From assembly GCA_964252015.1 (NCBI GenBank), contig CAXULW010000004.1, positions 123,980 to 187,979 on the forward strand: a DNA stretch of 64,000 nucleotides, in the 5' to 3' direction. Under the pieces are notes generated by a model. The model had not been told where the DNA came from. It saw only the letters and a list, made by a program, of their open reading frames with translations, and ran no database searches. Made by a program: the position numbers and the translations under genes. The DNA is from CAXSBR01 sp964252015 (GTDB lineage Bacteria > Actinomycetota > Actinomycetes > Mycobacteriales > Jatrophihabitantaceae). Shown here one piece after another: positions 50,559-60,450 of this stretch; within the stretch, counting starts at the first letter, position 1; each line of letters starts with the position of its first letter.

Positions 50559-51965
50559 TTAGTCGTCTTGGCTGCGGTGGTAGCCGAAGAAGCTGCGCTT
50601 CTTGATGAGCTCGGCCACCTCGACCGGCACCATCTTCTCCCAGGCCTCGTCGCCGGCGGCGATCCGGCGCAGGACGTCGCGGCTGAGGATCGGCAGGTAG
50701 TCGGGGTTGTAGTTGTCCAGGTTGACGAAGCTGCCGCGCCCGGCCAGGTAGTCGTACAGCGGCTGCAGCTGGTTCTCGACCGTGACGTTCTCGACGGTGA
50801 CGGTGTCCTCGCCCTTGAGCATGGGATAGACGAACAGTTTCAGGTCGTTCTTGAACAACCGTCCGAAGCTCTCCAGGATGCCGCCGGGGAGCTGGTTGTG
50901 ATTCATCTCGTCGAACAGCTCGATCAGGCTGGGTACGCCCATGACGATGCCGATGCGCCCGTCGGTGCGCCAGGTGAGGTAGGCGGCCAGGCGGTGGTAC
51001 TCGACGTAGTTGGAAATGATCACCGTCTCGCCGCACGCCGCGAGCAGGTCGGCGCGGGCCAGGAAGTCGCGGCGGTCCACGTCCTTGCCGCCGGCGAGCA
51101 GGTTGCGCATGGTCAGCTCGGTGAGGGCCAGGATCTCCCGGCCTTCATTGGCCGGGTCGGCCGCGAACTTCTCGTGCGCCGTGGCCAGCATGTCGATGTT
51201 GACGACGGTGGGCGGACGGAACGAACCGCGCTCGACCAGGATCGCCTTCTTGCGCAGCACCTCACTCGGTTGCAGCACCGCTCGGTCGGGCCCGAACATG
51301 GCCGCGCCGCTGAGCCCCAGCTGCACCAGCTTGAGCGCCATGAGCCGGTTGTCGACCGAGCGGAACTCGATGCCCTTGAACTCGATCATGTCGATCTCGA
51401 TGCGCCCGGTGGTCAGCCGGTCGAGCAGGCTCTCGATGAGGCGTTCCGGCTCGTGGTGCTCGAAGAACGCCCCGTGCAGCAGGTTCACCCCGACGATGCC
51501 GAGGGCCTCCTGTTGCAGGCCGGCCTCGTTGTCGAGCATGCGAACGTGCAGGATGATCTGGCTCGGCTCGTCGCGCGGGTGGGACTGGAACTTGACGCCC
51601 ATCCAGCCGTGGCACTCGTTGCCGCCCTTGTAGCTACGGGCGACGACGGTGTCGGCGAAGGCGAAGAAGGCGTTGGCGTCGCCGCGGTCTTCTCCCAGGC
51701 GTTCCACGTTCAGGTTGAACTCGTGGTCGAGCATGGCCTGCAAACGGGGCATCGAGACGTAACGTCCGGACTTGCCGTAGACGGCGTCGCTGACGGCCAT
51801 GTCGTAGGCGCTGATCGTCTTGGCCACGGTGCCGGCGGCCCCGCCGGCGCGGAAGAACCAGCGGGCGACTTCCTGCCCGGCGCCGATCTCGGCCACGGTG
51901 CCGTACCAGCGCGGATCGAGGTTGATCCGTAACGCCTTCTGGTGGGTATCGCCTGCGATTTCCAT
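50559..51965 (-). CDS. Large conserved-looking protein of unknown function
   Basis: 468 residues from ATG 51965. No signal peptide or membrane segment. Distinct stretches: DPRWYGTVAEIGAGQEVARWFFRAGGAAGTVAKTISAYDMAVSDA near the start, GNECHGWMGVKFQ, LGIVGVNLLHGAF, GRIEIDMIEFKGIEF, and NYVEYHRLAAYLTWRTDGRIGIVMGVPSLIELFDE towards the end. It reads as a single globular enzyme-like protein, and database names for relatives are probably unreliable. I do not recognise its activity. Monocistronic between rpsP and an MFS gene. Confidence 0.8.
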   Translation of the reverse strand: MEIAGDTHQKALRINLDPRWYGTVAEIGAGQEVARWFFRAGGAAGTVAKTISAYDMAVSDAVYGKSGRYVSMPRLQAMLDHEFNLNVERLGEDRGDANAFFAFADTVVARSYKGGNECHGWMGVKFQSHPRDEPSQIILHVRMLDNEAGLQQEALGIVGVNLLHGAFFEHHEPERLIESLLDRLTTGRIEIDMIEFKGIEFRSVDNRLMALKLVQLGLSGAAMFGPDRAVLQPSEVLRKKAILVERGSFRPPTVVNIDMLATAHEKFAADPANEGREILALTELTMRNLLAGGKDVDRRDFLARADLLAACGETVIISNYVEYHRLAAYLTWRTDGRIGIVMGVPSLIELFDEMNHNQLPGGILESFGRLFKNDLKLFVYPMLKGEDTVTVENVTVENQLQPLYDYLAGRGSFVNLDNYNPDYLPILSRDVLRRIAAGDEAWEKMVPVEVAELIKKRSFFGYHRSQDD

Positions 51966-52073
51966 CAACGCACCTCGATCGTCACCGGATCAGGGCCGGT
52001 CCCGGTGGGAGGCCCGGTTCGCGGACACAATATCGCTACCGGATGACGCGAACGTGCGCCCCCGTCCCGCGGG

Positions 52074-53495
52074 TCAGCGCGGGCCGGCCCCCGAAAGTGA
52101 GAGGTCCCACCGGTGCGCGTGCAGGCGCACGGGGACGTCGTCGCCACGTTGCTGCGCGCTCAGGACGTCCGCGCGGGTCACCCGCCACCAGCGCAGGAGT
52201 TGTACGGCGCCGACGAGCTGAACGAGCACCAGCGCCGTCATGGCCAGCCGGTAGCCACTGGGGCCCGATCCGGCCACGTCGAGAATCAACCCGATCAGCA
52301 GCGAGGCGACGATCACCGCGCTGAAGCCGCCCACGTTCACTACCCCCGACGCGGTGCCAACGATGTCCGGGCGGTTGTAGTCGCGGGCCAGCGCGAAGGC
52401 CGCGGCGGAAGCCGGGCCACCGACGGCCATCACGCCCACGAGGACGACGACCGCCGCGTGCGGCACCCGATCGGGCGGCAGGGCGAGCACCGTGACCCAG
52501 CCGACCACGTTCGCCAGGCAAACGCCGACCCCCAGCGGTACCCGGGCGGCGGGATGACGGCCGGTGAGGAGTCCGACCAGCGGCGACACCGTCACGATGA
52601 CCACCACGCCGAGCAACAGCGTCTCGCTGGCCTCGGTGGCGGTGAAGCCCAGTCCGCTGACCAGGTAGGGCAAGCCCCAGAGCACCCCGAACGATGTCGT
52701 GGCCGACATCGTCGAGAAGTGCAGCCAGAAACCCAGCCGGGTGCCCGGGCGGGTCCAGGCGGTGCGGACGCGGGCGCCGACCCGCGCGGCCTTCGCGCCC
52801 ATTGCCGCGAGCGTCATCTCCGGGCGCGGAGCCGGGCCGGTGACCGGGAGCAGGAACCAGATGAGCACCCCGGTGACCAGGGAGACCGAGCCGGCCACCG
52901 TGAACGTGGGCGCCCAACCGAGGTTCTCCAGCGCCAGGCTCAACGGCACGGTCGAGACCACGTTGCCCAGGGCGCCGAGCATGCCGGTGGCGGCCACGAC
53001 CATGGGGAACCGCCGCGGTGCGAAGTGCACGGATGCGAAGCGCAGCACGCTGACGAAGGTGAGGGCGTCCCCGCAGCCGAGCAGGCCCCGCGCGAGCAGC
53101 GCCATGGGGAACGACGGCACGAGCGCGAACGCGATCTGGGCCAGGCCCATCAGAACCGCGGCGGCCACCAGCAGCCGGCGCGGCCCGAACCGGTCGACCA
53201 GGATGCCGGTCGGGATCTGCATCGCGGCGTAGACGCCGACCTGAAGCATCACGAAGACGCTGAGCTGGCCCGGCCCGATGCCGAAGCGGTGCTCGGCCTG
53301 AAGCCCGGCCACGCCGAGCGATGACCGGTGGAAGACGGCGAGAACGTAGACGAAGACGGCCAGACCCCAGCCGCGGAAGGCGATCAGCCGCGGGCGCCGG
53401 GGCTGGCGCCGGGCGAGGTCGCGCACGATCTCCACGGCCGGGCCGTGCCCGCCGTCCGTCCCGACGTCTGTCGGCGACTCTGCTGCGGTGCTCAT
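52074..53495 (-). CDS. MFS transporter (12 TMS)
   Basis: 473 residues. Typical 12-helix major facilitator: GILVDRFGPRRLLVAAAVLMGLAQ (motif A) between helices 2 and 3, with repeats in the second half. The soluble N-terminal 35 residues are acidic. Its start overlaps the GntR regulator stop (ATGA), so the two form an operon. The substrate is probably a carboxylate or sugar acid, judging by FCD-type GntR partners, but that is inference. Confidence 0.9.
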   Translation of the reverse strand: MSTAAESPTDVGTDGGHGPAVEIVRDLARRQPRRPRLIAFRGWGLAVFVYVLAVFHRSSLGVAGLQAEHRFGIGPGQLSVFVMLQVGVYAAMQIPTGILVDRFGPRRLLVAAAVLMGLAQIAFALVPSFPMALLARGLLGCGDALTFVSVLRFASVHFAPRRFPMVVAATGMLGALGNVVSTVPLSLALENLGWAPTFTVAGSVSLVTGVLIWFLLPVTGPAPRPEMTLAAMGAKAARVGARVRTAWTRPGTRLGFWLHFSTMSATTSFGVLWGLPYLVSGLGFTATEASETLLLGVVVIVTVSPLVGLLTGRHPAARVPLGVGVCLANVVGWVTVLALPPDRVPHAAVVVLVGVMAVGGPASAAAFALARDYNRPDIVGTASGVVNVGGFSAVIVASLLIGLILDVAGSGPSGYRLAMTALVLVQLVGAVQLLRWWRVTRADVLSAQQRGDDVPVRLHAHRWDLSLSGAGPR

Positions 53496-54187
53496 CGGCG
53501 GCCGGCCAAGAGCGCCTGGGTGCCGTCGAGGTGCTCGGTGGCCGCGGCCACCGCGGCGCGGACGCTGCCGTCGGAGATGGCGTCACGGATCGCCTGGTGC
53601 TCGCGCAGGGTGGCCTTCATTCGCGCGTTCGTGCCCGCGTGGCCGCTGGGGGTGTCGTCCTGGAGCAGGTTGGCCACCCCCATGCGCAACTGCCGGTCAC
53701 GCAACGACGCGTAGAGACGGGTGAGGATGGCGTTGCCGGCCGACGCCACGATGGCGGCGTGGAACGCGCGGTCGGCGGCCACATAGGCGACGGTGTCCTT
53801 TGCGGACATGGCCGCGCGCATGTCGACCAGGCGGGCGTCCAGGGCAGCGACGACATCGCCACGGTTGGCGCGGTGCACGACCTTGCGCACGGCGAAGTCC
53901 TCGACCAGCCGGCGCGTCTCGATCACGTCCTCGACCTCGGCCGCGGTGACCGGCAGCACGAGTGCGCCCCGTTTGGGCAGTAACCGCAGCAGTCCTTCCG
54001 CCTCGAGGCGCAACAGCCCTTCGCGCACCGGGGTTCTGGAGACTCCGAGTTCGGCGGCGATCTGACCCTCGCCCAGCAACTCGTCGCCGGGGAATCGCCG
54101 GCTGGTGATGCCGTCCTTGACGTGGTTGTAGACCCGATCCGCCGCGCTGGGGGCTCGCGTCGGTGCCGTCCCCGCTGATGTATCCAT
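53492..54187 (-). CDS. GntR family (FCD/FadR-type) transcriptional regulator
   Basis: 231 residues. N-terminal winged HTH (ADRVYNHVKDGITSRRFPGDELLGEGQIAAELGVSRTPVREGLLRLEAEGLL) and a C-terminal all-helical FCD ligand domain with the metal-binding His and Asp residues (LVDMRAAM, ADRAFHAAIVASAGN, LREHQAIRDAI). It is coupled to the MFS transporter. Direct repeats over its start codon suggest autoregulation. Confidence 0.93.
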   Translation of the reverse strand: MDTSAGTAPTRAPSAADRVYNHVKDGITSRRFPGDELLGEGQIAAELGVSRTPVREGLLRLEAEGLLRLLPKRGALVLPVTAAEVEDVIETRRLVEDFAVRKVVHRANRGDVVAALDARLVDMRAAMSAKDTVAYVAADRAFHAAIVASAGNAILTRLYASLRDRQLRMGVANLLQDDTPSGHAGTNARMKATLREHQAIRDAISDGSVRAAVAAATEHLDGTQALLAGRR

Positions 54188-54197
54188 GATGTATCTA
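54176..54197. promoter_or_regulatory. Direct repeat (11 bp x2) over the GntR start codon
   Basis: TGATGTATCCA (54176-54186) and TGATGTATCTA (54187-54197) lie head to tail with one-helical-turn spacing. They overlap the ATG at 54187-54185. The AT-rich ATGTATC core stands out in this GC-rich region. A GntR operator for self-repression is inferred. Confidence 0.55.
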
Positions 54198-54270
54198 TGT
54201 TAGCAAAGGCGGAAAGTGGTTCGACCGTCAGCGTGTTCACACCCGCCGAGGGTCGCCCAGCTCTGGAGGC

Positions 54271-55677
54271 TCAGTAGGCGCGAGCCACGTAGGCGATCAG
54301 GTCGGGCTCGTCGTCCCGCTCGGGCACGGTGCCGTCCGCGCGCTGCAGGCAGCGGACCGAGATCGCCGACTGGGCCAGCTCGGCCTCGCCCGCCTCGCCG
54401 AGTTCGTTCCACGACATGGACGCCCACCCTCCGTCGGCGGCGGCGATCGCATCGGGGATTGTCGCCACCGGGGTGATCCGGGCGTCGCGGTCGGTCGTCG
54501 CGGTCGCGAGCAGGTCGGCCTGGGCCTGGATCAGCCGAGCCGGAATGCCGGCGGCGACGTCGTCGAGCGCGACCGGCTCCTTGCCCCCGAAGAGCCGGTC
54601 GGCAATGGTCACCCGGCCCTCGGCCAGATCGCGCGGGCCGACCTCGATCCGCAGCGGCACGCCGCGCAGCTCCCAGTCGACCACCCGCCGACCGAAGGGC
54701 AGATCGCCGCGGTCGTCGACGTGGACGCGTACGCCGGCGTCGGCCAGATCGCTCCCGATCCGGTGCGCGACCTCGACCGACTCAGACTTCACCGCGATGA
54801 CGACGACCTGGATCGGCGCGAGGGCCGGCGGCACGCGCAGGCCGTTGTCGTCACCGTGCACCATGATCAACCCGCCGACCATGCGCGCGGACGTGCCCCA
54901 CGACGTCGTCCAGGCCAGCTCCTGCTTGCTGTCCGCGGACAGGTACTTGATGTCGAACGCCTTGGCGAAGTTCTGCCCCAGCTCGTGCGAGGTGCCCATC
55001 TGCAGGGCCTTGCCGTCGCGCATCATCGCCTCGAGCGCGGTGGTGTTGATCGCGCCGGCGAACCGTTCGCGCGCGGTCTTGCGCCCGATCATCAGCGGCA
55101 CGGCCAGGACGTTGACCATCATGTCGGCGTACACGTCGTTGGCGATCAACGCGGCGTAGTCGCGGGCGTCGGCATAGGTGGCGTGGGCGGTGTGCCCCTC
55201 CTGCCACAGGAACTCGCTCGTGCGCAGGAACAGCCGCGGGCGCAGTTCCCAGCGCACCACGTTGGCCCACTGGTTCAGCAGCAGCGGCAGGTCGCGGTAA
55301 CTCTGCACCCACTTGGCCATGTACTCGCCGATGACCGTCTCCGACGTCGGCCGCACGACGATCGGCTCCTCCAATTCCTTGCCGCCGGCGTGGGTGACGA
55401 CGGCCAGTTCGGGGCTGAACCCTTCGACATGCTCGGCCTCGCGCTTGAGGTAGGACTCGGGGATGAACAGCGGGAAGTAGGCGTTCTGCGCGCCGGCCCG
55501 CTTGATGCGCAGGTCCATCTCGGCCTGCATGCGCTCCCAGATCGCGTACCCGTTCGGGCGGATGACCATCGTCCCGCGCACCGGGCCGTTGTCGGCCAGC
55601 TCGGCCTTGGCGATGACGTCCTGGTACCAGCGGGGGAAATCCTCGCCCTGGGGGGTGAGGATCGGGGCGCGACTCAT
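54271..55677 (-). CDS. proS: Prolyl-tRNA synthetase, archaeal/eukaryal (short) type
   Basis: 468 residues from ATG 55677 (MSRAPILTPQGEDFPRWYQDVIAKAELADNG). It attaches proline to tRNA-Pro. Class II motifs: NAYFPLFIPESYL, VVRPTSETVIGEYMAKWV, LRPRLFLRTSEFLWQEGHTAHAT and a C-terminal YVARAY tail. The short architecture lacks the editing insertion of the bacterial type. Whether the genome has a second, bacterial ProRS cannot be seen here. Confidence 0.94.
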   Translation of the reverse strand: MSRAPILTPQGEDFPRWYQDVIAKAELADNGPVRGTMVIRPNGYAIWERMQAEMDLRIKRAGAQNAYFPLFIPESYLKREAEHVEGFSPELAVVTHAGGKELEEPIVVRPTSETVIGEYMAKWVQSYRDLPLLLNQWANVVRWELRPRLFLRTSEFLWQEGHTAHATYADARDYAALIANDVYADMMVNVLAVPLMIGRKTARERFAGAINTTALEAMMRDGKALQMGTSHELGQNFAKAFDIKYLSADSKQELAWTTSWGTSARMVGGLIMVHGDDNGLRVPPALAPIQVVVIAVKSESVEVAHRIGSDLADAGVRVHVDDRGDLPFGRRVVDWELRGVPLRIEVGPRDLAEGRVTIADRLFGGKEPVALDDVAAGIPARLIQAQADLLATATTDRDARITPVATIPDAIAAADGGWASMSWNELGEAGEAELAQSAISVRCLQRADGTVPERDDEPDLIAYVARAY

Positions 55678-55713
55678 GCCACGGATGTTACGGACTCCCC
55701 CGGTCGCCCCCCG

Positions 55714-55763
55714 CCGGTTTTGGTCACCCAGCACCGTATGTGAGGGTGGGTGACCAAAAGCGG
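55714..55763. terminator. Hairpin between amidohydrolase and proS
   Basis: Arms 55714-55730 (CCGGTTTTGGTCACCCA) and 55747-55763 match in 16 of 17 positions around a 16-nt loop. It lies 8 bp after the amidohydrolase stop and 37 bp upstream of proS. T- and A-runs inside the arms allow a terminator in either direction. Same family as 44219-44268. Confidence 0.75.
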
Positions 55764-55771
55764 GGCCGAGG

Positions 55772-56848
55772 TCAGGCGATGACGGCGCCGCGCAGGATGA
55801 TCCGCTGAGGTTCGGACAGGGTGGCCAGCGAGACCCGGGGATCCTCGGCGTAGACGATCAGATCGGCGGGCCCGCCTTCGTCCAGACCGGGCCAGCCCAG
55901 CCACTGCCGTCCCCGCCACGAGGCCTGGGCGATGACGTCGGCCTGCGGGATCCCGGCGCCCACCAGCGCGGCGATCTCGGCGCGAACCAGGCCGTGCGGC
56001 AGGCTGCCGCCGGCGTCGGTGCCGATGTACACCGGCACGCCCGCCGCCCAGGCGTTGCGGACCCGCTCGCGCGACGTGGCCAGCAGCGCCCGCATGTGCG
56101 CGGCGTACACCGGGAACTTGGCGTCGGCCTGGGCCGCGATCCCGTCGAACGTGTCGATGTTGATCAAGGTGGGCACGACGGCGATGCCCCGCTCAGCGAC
56201 GGTGTCGATCAGGTCGTCGGTGAGGCCGGTGCCGTGCTCGATCGAATCGATCCCGGCCGCGATCAAACCCGGCAGCGCGTCCTCGCCGAAGACGTGCGCC
56301 GCGACCCGGGCGCCCAAGGCGTGCGCCCGGGCGATCCCGGCGGCCAGGGCGTCGTCGGGAAAGGTCGGACCGAGGTCGCCGGTGGCGCGGTCGATCCAGT
56401 CGGCGGCGATCTTGACCCAGCCGTCGCCACGGGCGGCCTGGCGCTCGACCTCGGCGACCAGGTCCGCCGGCTCGATCTCCACGCCGAGGTCGCGGATGTA
56501 GCGGCGGGTGCGGGCGATGTGGCGGCCGGCCCGGATCAGCCGCGGGAGGCTCGGATCGTCCTGCACCGAGCGGTTGTCGACGGGCGAACCGGCGTCGCGC
56601 AGCAGCAGGGCGCCGGCGTCGCGGTCGGCGCGGGCCTGGACGGCCTGGCCTTCGGCGTCGGGGACGTGCCCCTCCGGCTGCAGCCCGATGTGGCAGTGGG
56701 CGTCGATGAACCCCGGCACGATCCAGCCTCCGTCGGCCACCGTGTCGGCGTCGGACACGGGGGTGAACGTCAGCCGGCCGTCCACGATCCAGGCGTCACG
56801 TTCGGTCTCGTCGGGCAGGAACACCCCGCGAACTCGTAGCGCGCTCAT
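55772..56848 (-). CDS. Amidohydrolase-superfamily metal-dependent hydrolase
   Basis: 358 residues. TIM-barrel amidohydrolase: VPGFIDAHCHIGLQPEGHV (HxH ligands), WVKIAADWIDRATGD (Lys), VAAHVFGEDALPGLIAAGIDSIEHGTGL (His pair) and YIGTDAGGSLPHGLV (Asp). Members hydrolyse cyclic amides, imidazolones or peptides; the substrate is open. Ends 11 bp from a strong hairpin. Starts 11 bp after the HerA-like gene. Confidence 0.9.
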   Translation of the reverse strand: MSALRVRGVFLPDETERDAWIVDGRLTFTPVSDADTVADGGWIVPGFIDAHCHIGLQPEGHVPDAEGQAVQARADRDAGALLLRDAGSPVDNRSVQDDPSLPRLIRAGRHIARTRRYIRDLGVEIEPADLVAEVERQAARGDGWVKIAADWIDRATGDLGPTFPDDALAAGIARAHALGARVAAHVFGEDALPGLIAAGIDSIEHGTGLTDDLIDTVAERGIAVVPTLINIDTFDGIAAQADAKFPVYAAHMRALLATSRERVRNAWAAGVPVYIGTDAGGSLPHGLVRAEIAALVGAGIPQADVIAQASWRGRQWLGWPGLDEGGPADLIVYAEDPRVSLATLSEPQRIILRGAVIA

Positions 56849-56859
56849 CGATGCGCCGG

Positions 56860-58449
<1,590 letters not shown>

Positions 58450-58545
58450 GGCTGGACCTTACGTGGGCGACGGTTCCGCGATTCGGGGGCTATAGCGCCC
58501 GGAATGCGCAACCGTTGCCGGTGAACGGTGTGGTAATCCTGCCTG

Positions 58546-59628
58546 GTGACCAGCCACGGCACCCACGACTACGCCGACGACCCGCGCAACGCTGACGTCT
58601 TGGTCTACGTCAACGGCGCGTTGGTGCCACGAGCGCAGGCCGTGGTGTCCGTGTTCGACGCCGGTTTCGTGCTCGGCGACGGGATCTGGGAAGGCTTGCG
58701 GGTCTACGGCGGGCGTCCCGCGTTCCTGGACCAGCACTTGGACCGGCTGTTCGAGGGTGCCGCCGCGATCATGCTCGACGTGGGCCGGTCCCGGGCGGAG
58801 CTCGCCGCCGCGATCGCGGAGACGCTGCGGGCCAACGACATGGTCGACGGGGTGCACGTGCGGCTGATGGTCACCCGCGGCCCGAAGAGCACGCCCTATC
58901 AGGACCCGCGGATGTCGGCCGGACCGGCCACGGTGGTGATCATCGCCGAACACAAGGACCCGTCGCCGGCGACCATGCAGAACGGGCTCAGCCTGTTCAC
59001 CGTGCACGTCCGGCGGGCGGCCCCGGACACCCTGGACCCGAAGCTCAACGCGCACAGCAAGCTCAACGACATCACCGCGTGCATCCAGGCTTACACCGCC
59101 GGCGCCGACGAGGCGTTGATGCTGGATCCGCACGGCTTCGTGGCCACCTGCAACTCGACCCACTTCTTCATCGTGCGCGGCGACGAGGTCTGGACGTCCT
59201 CGGGGATGTACTGCCTCGGTGGGATCACCCGGAGCAACGTGCTGCGGGTATGCGCCGAAGCCGGGATCACGGCCCGGGAAAAGAGCTTCAGCCTCACCGA
59301 CGTGTACGGCGCCGACGAAGCGTTCGTCACCGGCACGTTCGCCGGGCTGGTCCCCGTCCATTCCGTTGACGGACGCCGCATCGGCGCGGTTGACCGAGGC
59401 GCGGTTGACCGAGGCGCGGTTGACCGAGGCGCGGTTGACCGAGGCGCGGTCGACCGAGGCTGCGCGGTTGAGCGTTCTGGGCGCCATGGCGCGCAAAACG
59501 CTATACATTCAGCCGGCCGGGTCGGGCCGAACGGCTCGCCAGACATTCCTGGGCCGATGGTGACGCGACTGCGCCAGCTCTACCGCGACCTGGTCGACCG
59601 CGACGTCGGGCTGCGGTCACCGCGGTGA
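58546..59628 (+). CDS. Class IV PLP aminotransferase with an expanded tandem-repeat insertion
   Basis: 360 residues from GTG 58546. Fold-type IV core: VFDAGFVLGDGIWEGLRVYGGRPAFLDQHLDRLFEGA, PLP Lys in LNAHSKLNDITACIQAY, and GFVATCNSTHFFIVRGDEVWT with the SGMYCLGGITRS loop. After PVHSVDGRRIG the protein runs into five GAVDR pentapeptides and about 35 odd residues before returning to the typical GPMVTRLRQLYRDL end, so a minisatellite has expanded inside a conserved gene. Substrate (branched-chain or D-amino acid) open. Overlaps the sulfotransferase start by 4 bp. Confidence 0.88.
   Translation: MTSHGTHDYADDPRNADVLVYVNGALVPRAQAVVSVFDAGFVLGDGIWEGLRVYGGRPAFLDQHLDRLFEGAAAIMLDVGRSRAELAAAIAETLRANDMVDGVHVRLMVTRGPKSTPYQDPRMSAGPATVVIIAEHKDPSPATMQNGLSLFTVHVRRAAPDTLDPKLNAHSKLNDITACIQAYTAGADEALMLDPHGFVATCNSTHFFIVRGDEVWTSSGMYCLGGITRSNVLRVCAEAGITAREKSFSLTDVYGADEAFVTGTFAGLVPVHSVDGRRIGAVDRGAVDRGAVDRGAVDRGAVDRGCAVERSGRHGAQNAIHSAGRVGPNGSPDIPGPMVTRLRQLYRDLVDRDVGLRSPR
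59383..59457 (+). repeat. 15-bp x5 minisatellite in the class IV aminotransferase
   Basis: Five tandem units of GGCGCGGTTGACCGA (the last has one substitution), encoding Gly-Ala-Val-Asp-Arg. The array lies in a region where relatives have a short loop. Confidence 0.92.
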
Positions 59629-60398
59629 GCACCGACGTAGTGACCGAGCGCCACGAGGAGCGGCGCGAGCCCGTGCGGCTGGCGGTGTGGTCGGGCCCGC
59701 GCAACATCTCGACGGCCCTGATGCGCTCGTGGGAGAACCGTCCGGACACCGTCGTGGTCGACGAGCCGTTGTACGCGTACTACCTGGCCGAGACCGGGCT
59801 CGACCACCCCGTGCGCGAGAAGATCATCGCCGCCGGCCCGACCGACTGGCGCGCGGCGGTGGCCGACCTGATCCTCACGGGGGGCATCGGCGCGGACGTG
59901 TACTACCAGAAGCACATGGCCCAGCACCTCATCCCCGACCTGCCGTTGGACTGGATCATCGGCCTGCACAACGTGATGCTCATCCGCGACCCGTTCGAAG
60001 TGGCCGCCTCCTACGTCCGTTCCCGGGCCAACGTCGTGGCCGACGACCTGGGCGCAGTGCAGCAGACCCGGCTATATGACTACCTGGCCGCGGCCGGCGT
60101 GGCCCCGCCGGTGATCGACGCCACCGACTTCCTCAAGGCGCCCGAGCACTACCTGCGGTGGCTGTGCGACTGGGCCGGGGTGCCGTTCATGGCGGCGATG
60201 CTGTCCTGGCCGCCCGGTCCGCGCGCCAGCGACGGGACGTGGGCACCGCACTGGTACGCCGCGGTCGAACGCTCCACCGGGTTCGAACCGTGGCAACCGC
60301 GCCGGGTCCAGGTCTCCGGCGCCGCCCTGGCCGCGGCCACCGAGAGCTGGCCCCACTACCAACGCCTGGCCGACGCCCGCGTCCGCCTCCGTCTGTAG
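59625..60398 (+). CDS. Sulfotransferase-like P-loop protein
   Basis: 257 residues from GTG 59625, coupled to the aminotransferase by a GTGA overlap. The PAPS 5'-phosphate loop is seen as LAVWSGPRNISTALMRSWENRPD, and the 3'-phosphate region as LIRDPFEVAASYVRSRANV. The sequence is closer to the small cytosolic sulfotransferase-like proteins encoded beside class IV aminotransferases than to classical sulfotransferases. A two-step modification of one substrate is possible; it is inferred only from pairing. Confidence 0.82.
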   Translation: MSTDVVTERHEERREPVRLAVWSGPRNISTALMRSWENRPDTVVVDEPLYAYYLAETGLDHPVREKIIAAGPTDWRAAVADLILTGGIGADVYYQKHMAQHLIPDLPLDWIIGLHNVMLIRDPFEVAASYVRSRANVVADDLGAVQQTRLYDYLAAAGVAPPVIDATDFLKAPEHYLRWLCDWAGVPFMAAMLSWPPGPRASDGTWAPHWYAAVERSTGFEPWQPRRVQVSGAALAAATESWPHYQRLADARVRLRL

Positions 60399-60401
60399 CG
60401 A

Positions 60402-60446
60402 ATCGGGTGTAGATATGGACACCTGGTGTCCAGGTTTGCACCCGAT
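60402..60446. terminator. Bidirectional hairpin between convergent genes (ATCGGGTG family)
   Basis: Outer arms ATCGGGTG (60402-60409) and CACCCGAT (60439-60446) plus an inner GGACACC/GGTGTCC pair (60417-60431). The hairpin exactly fills the 52 bp between the stops of the sulfotransferase and the CtaG-like gene. Outer arms match those at 3030-3074. Confidence 0.75.
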
Positions 60447-60450
60447 CCGG

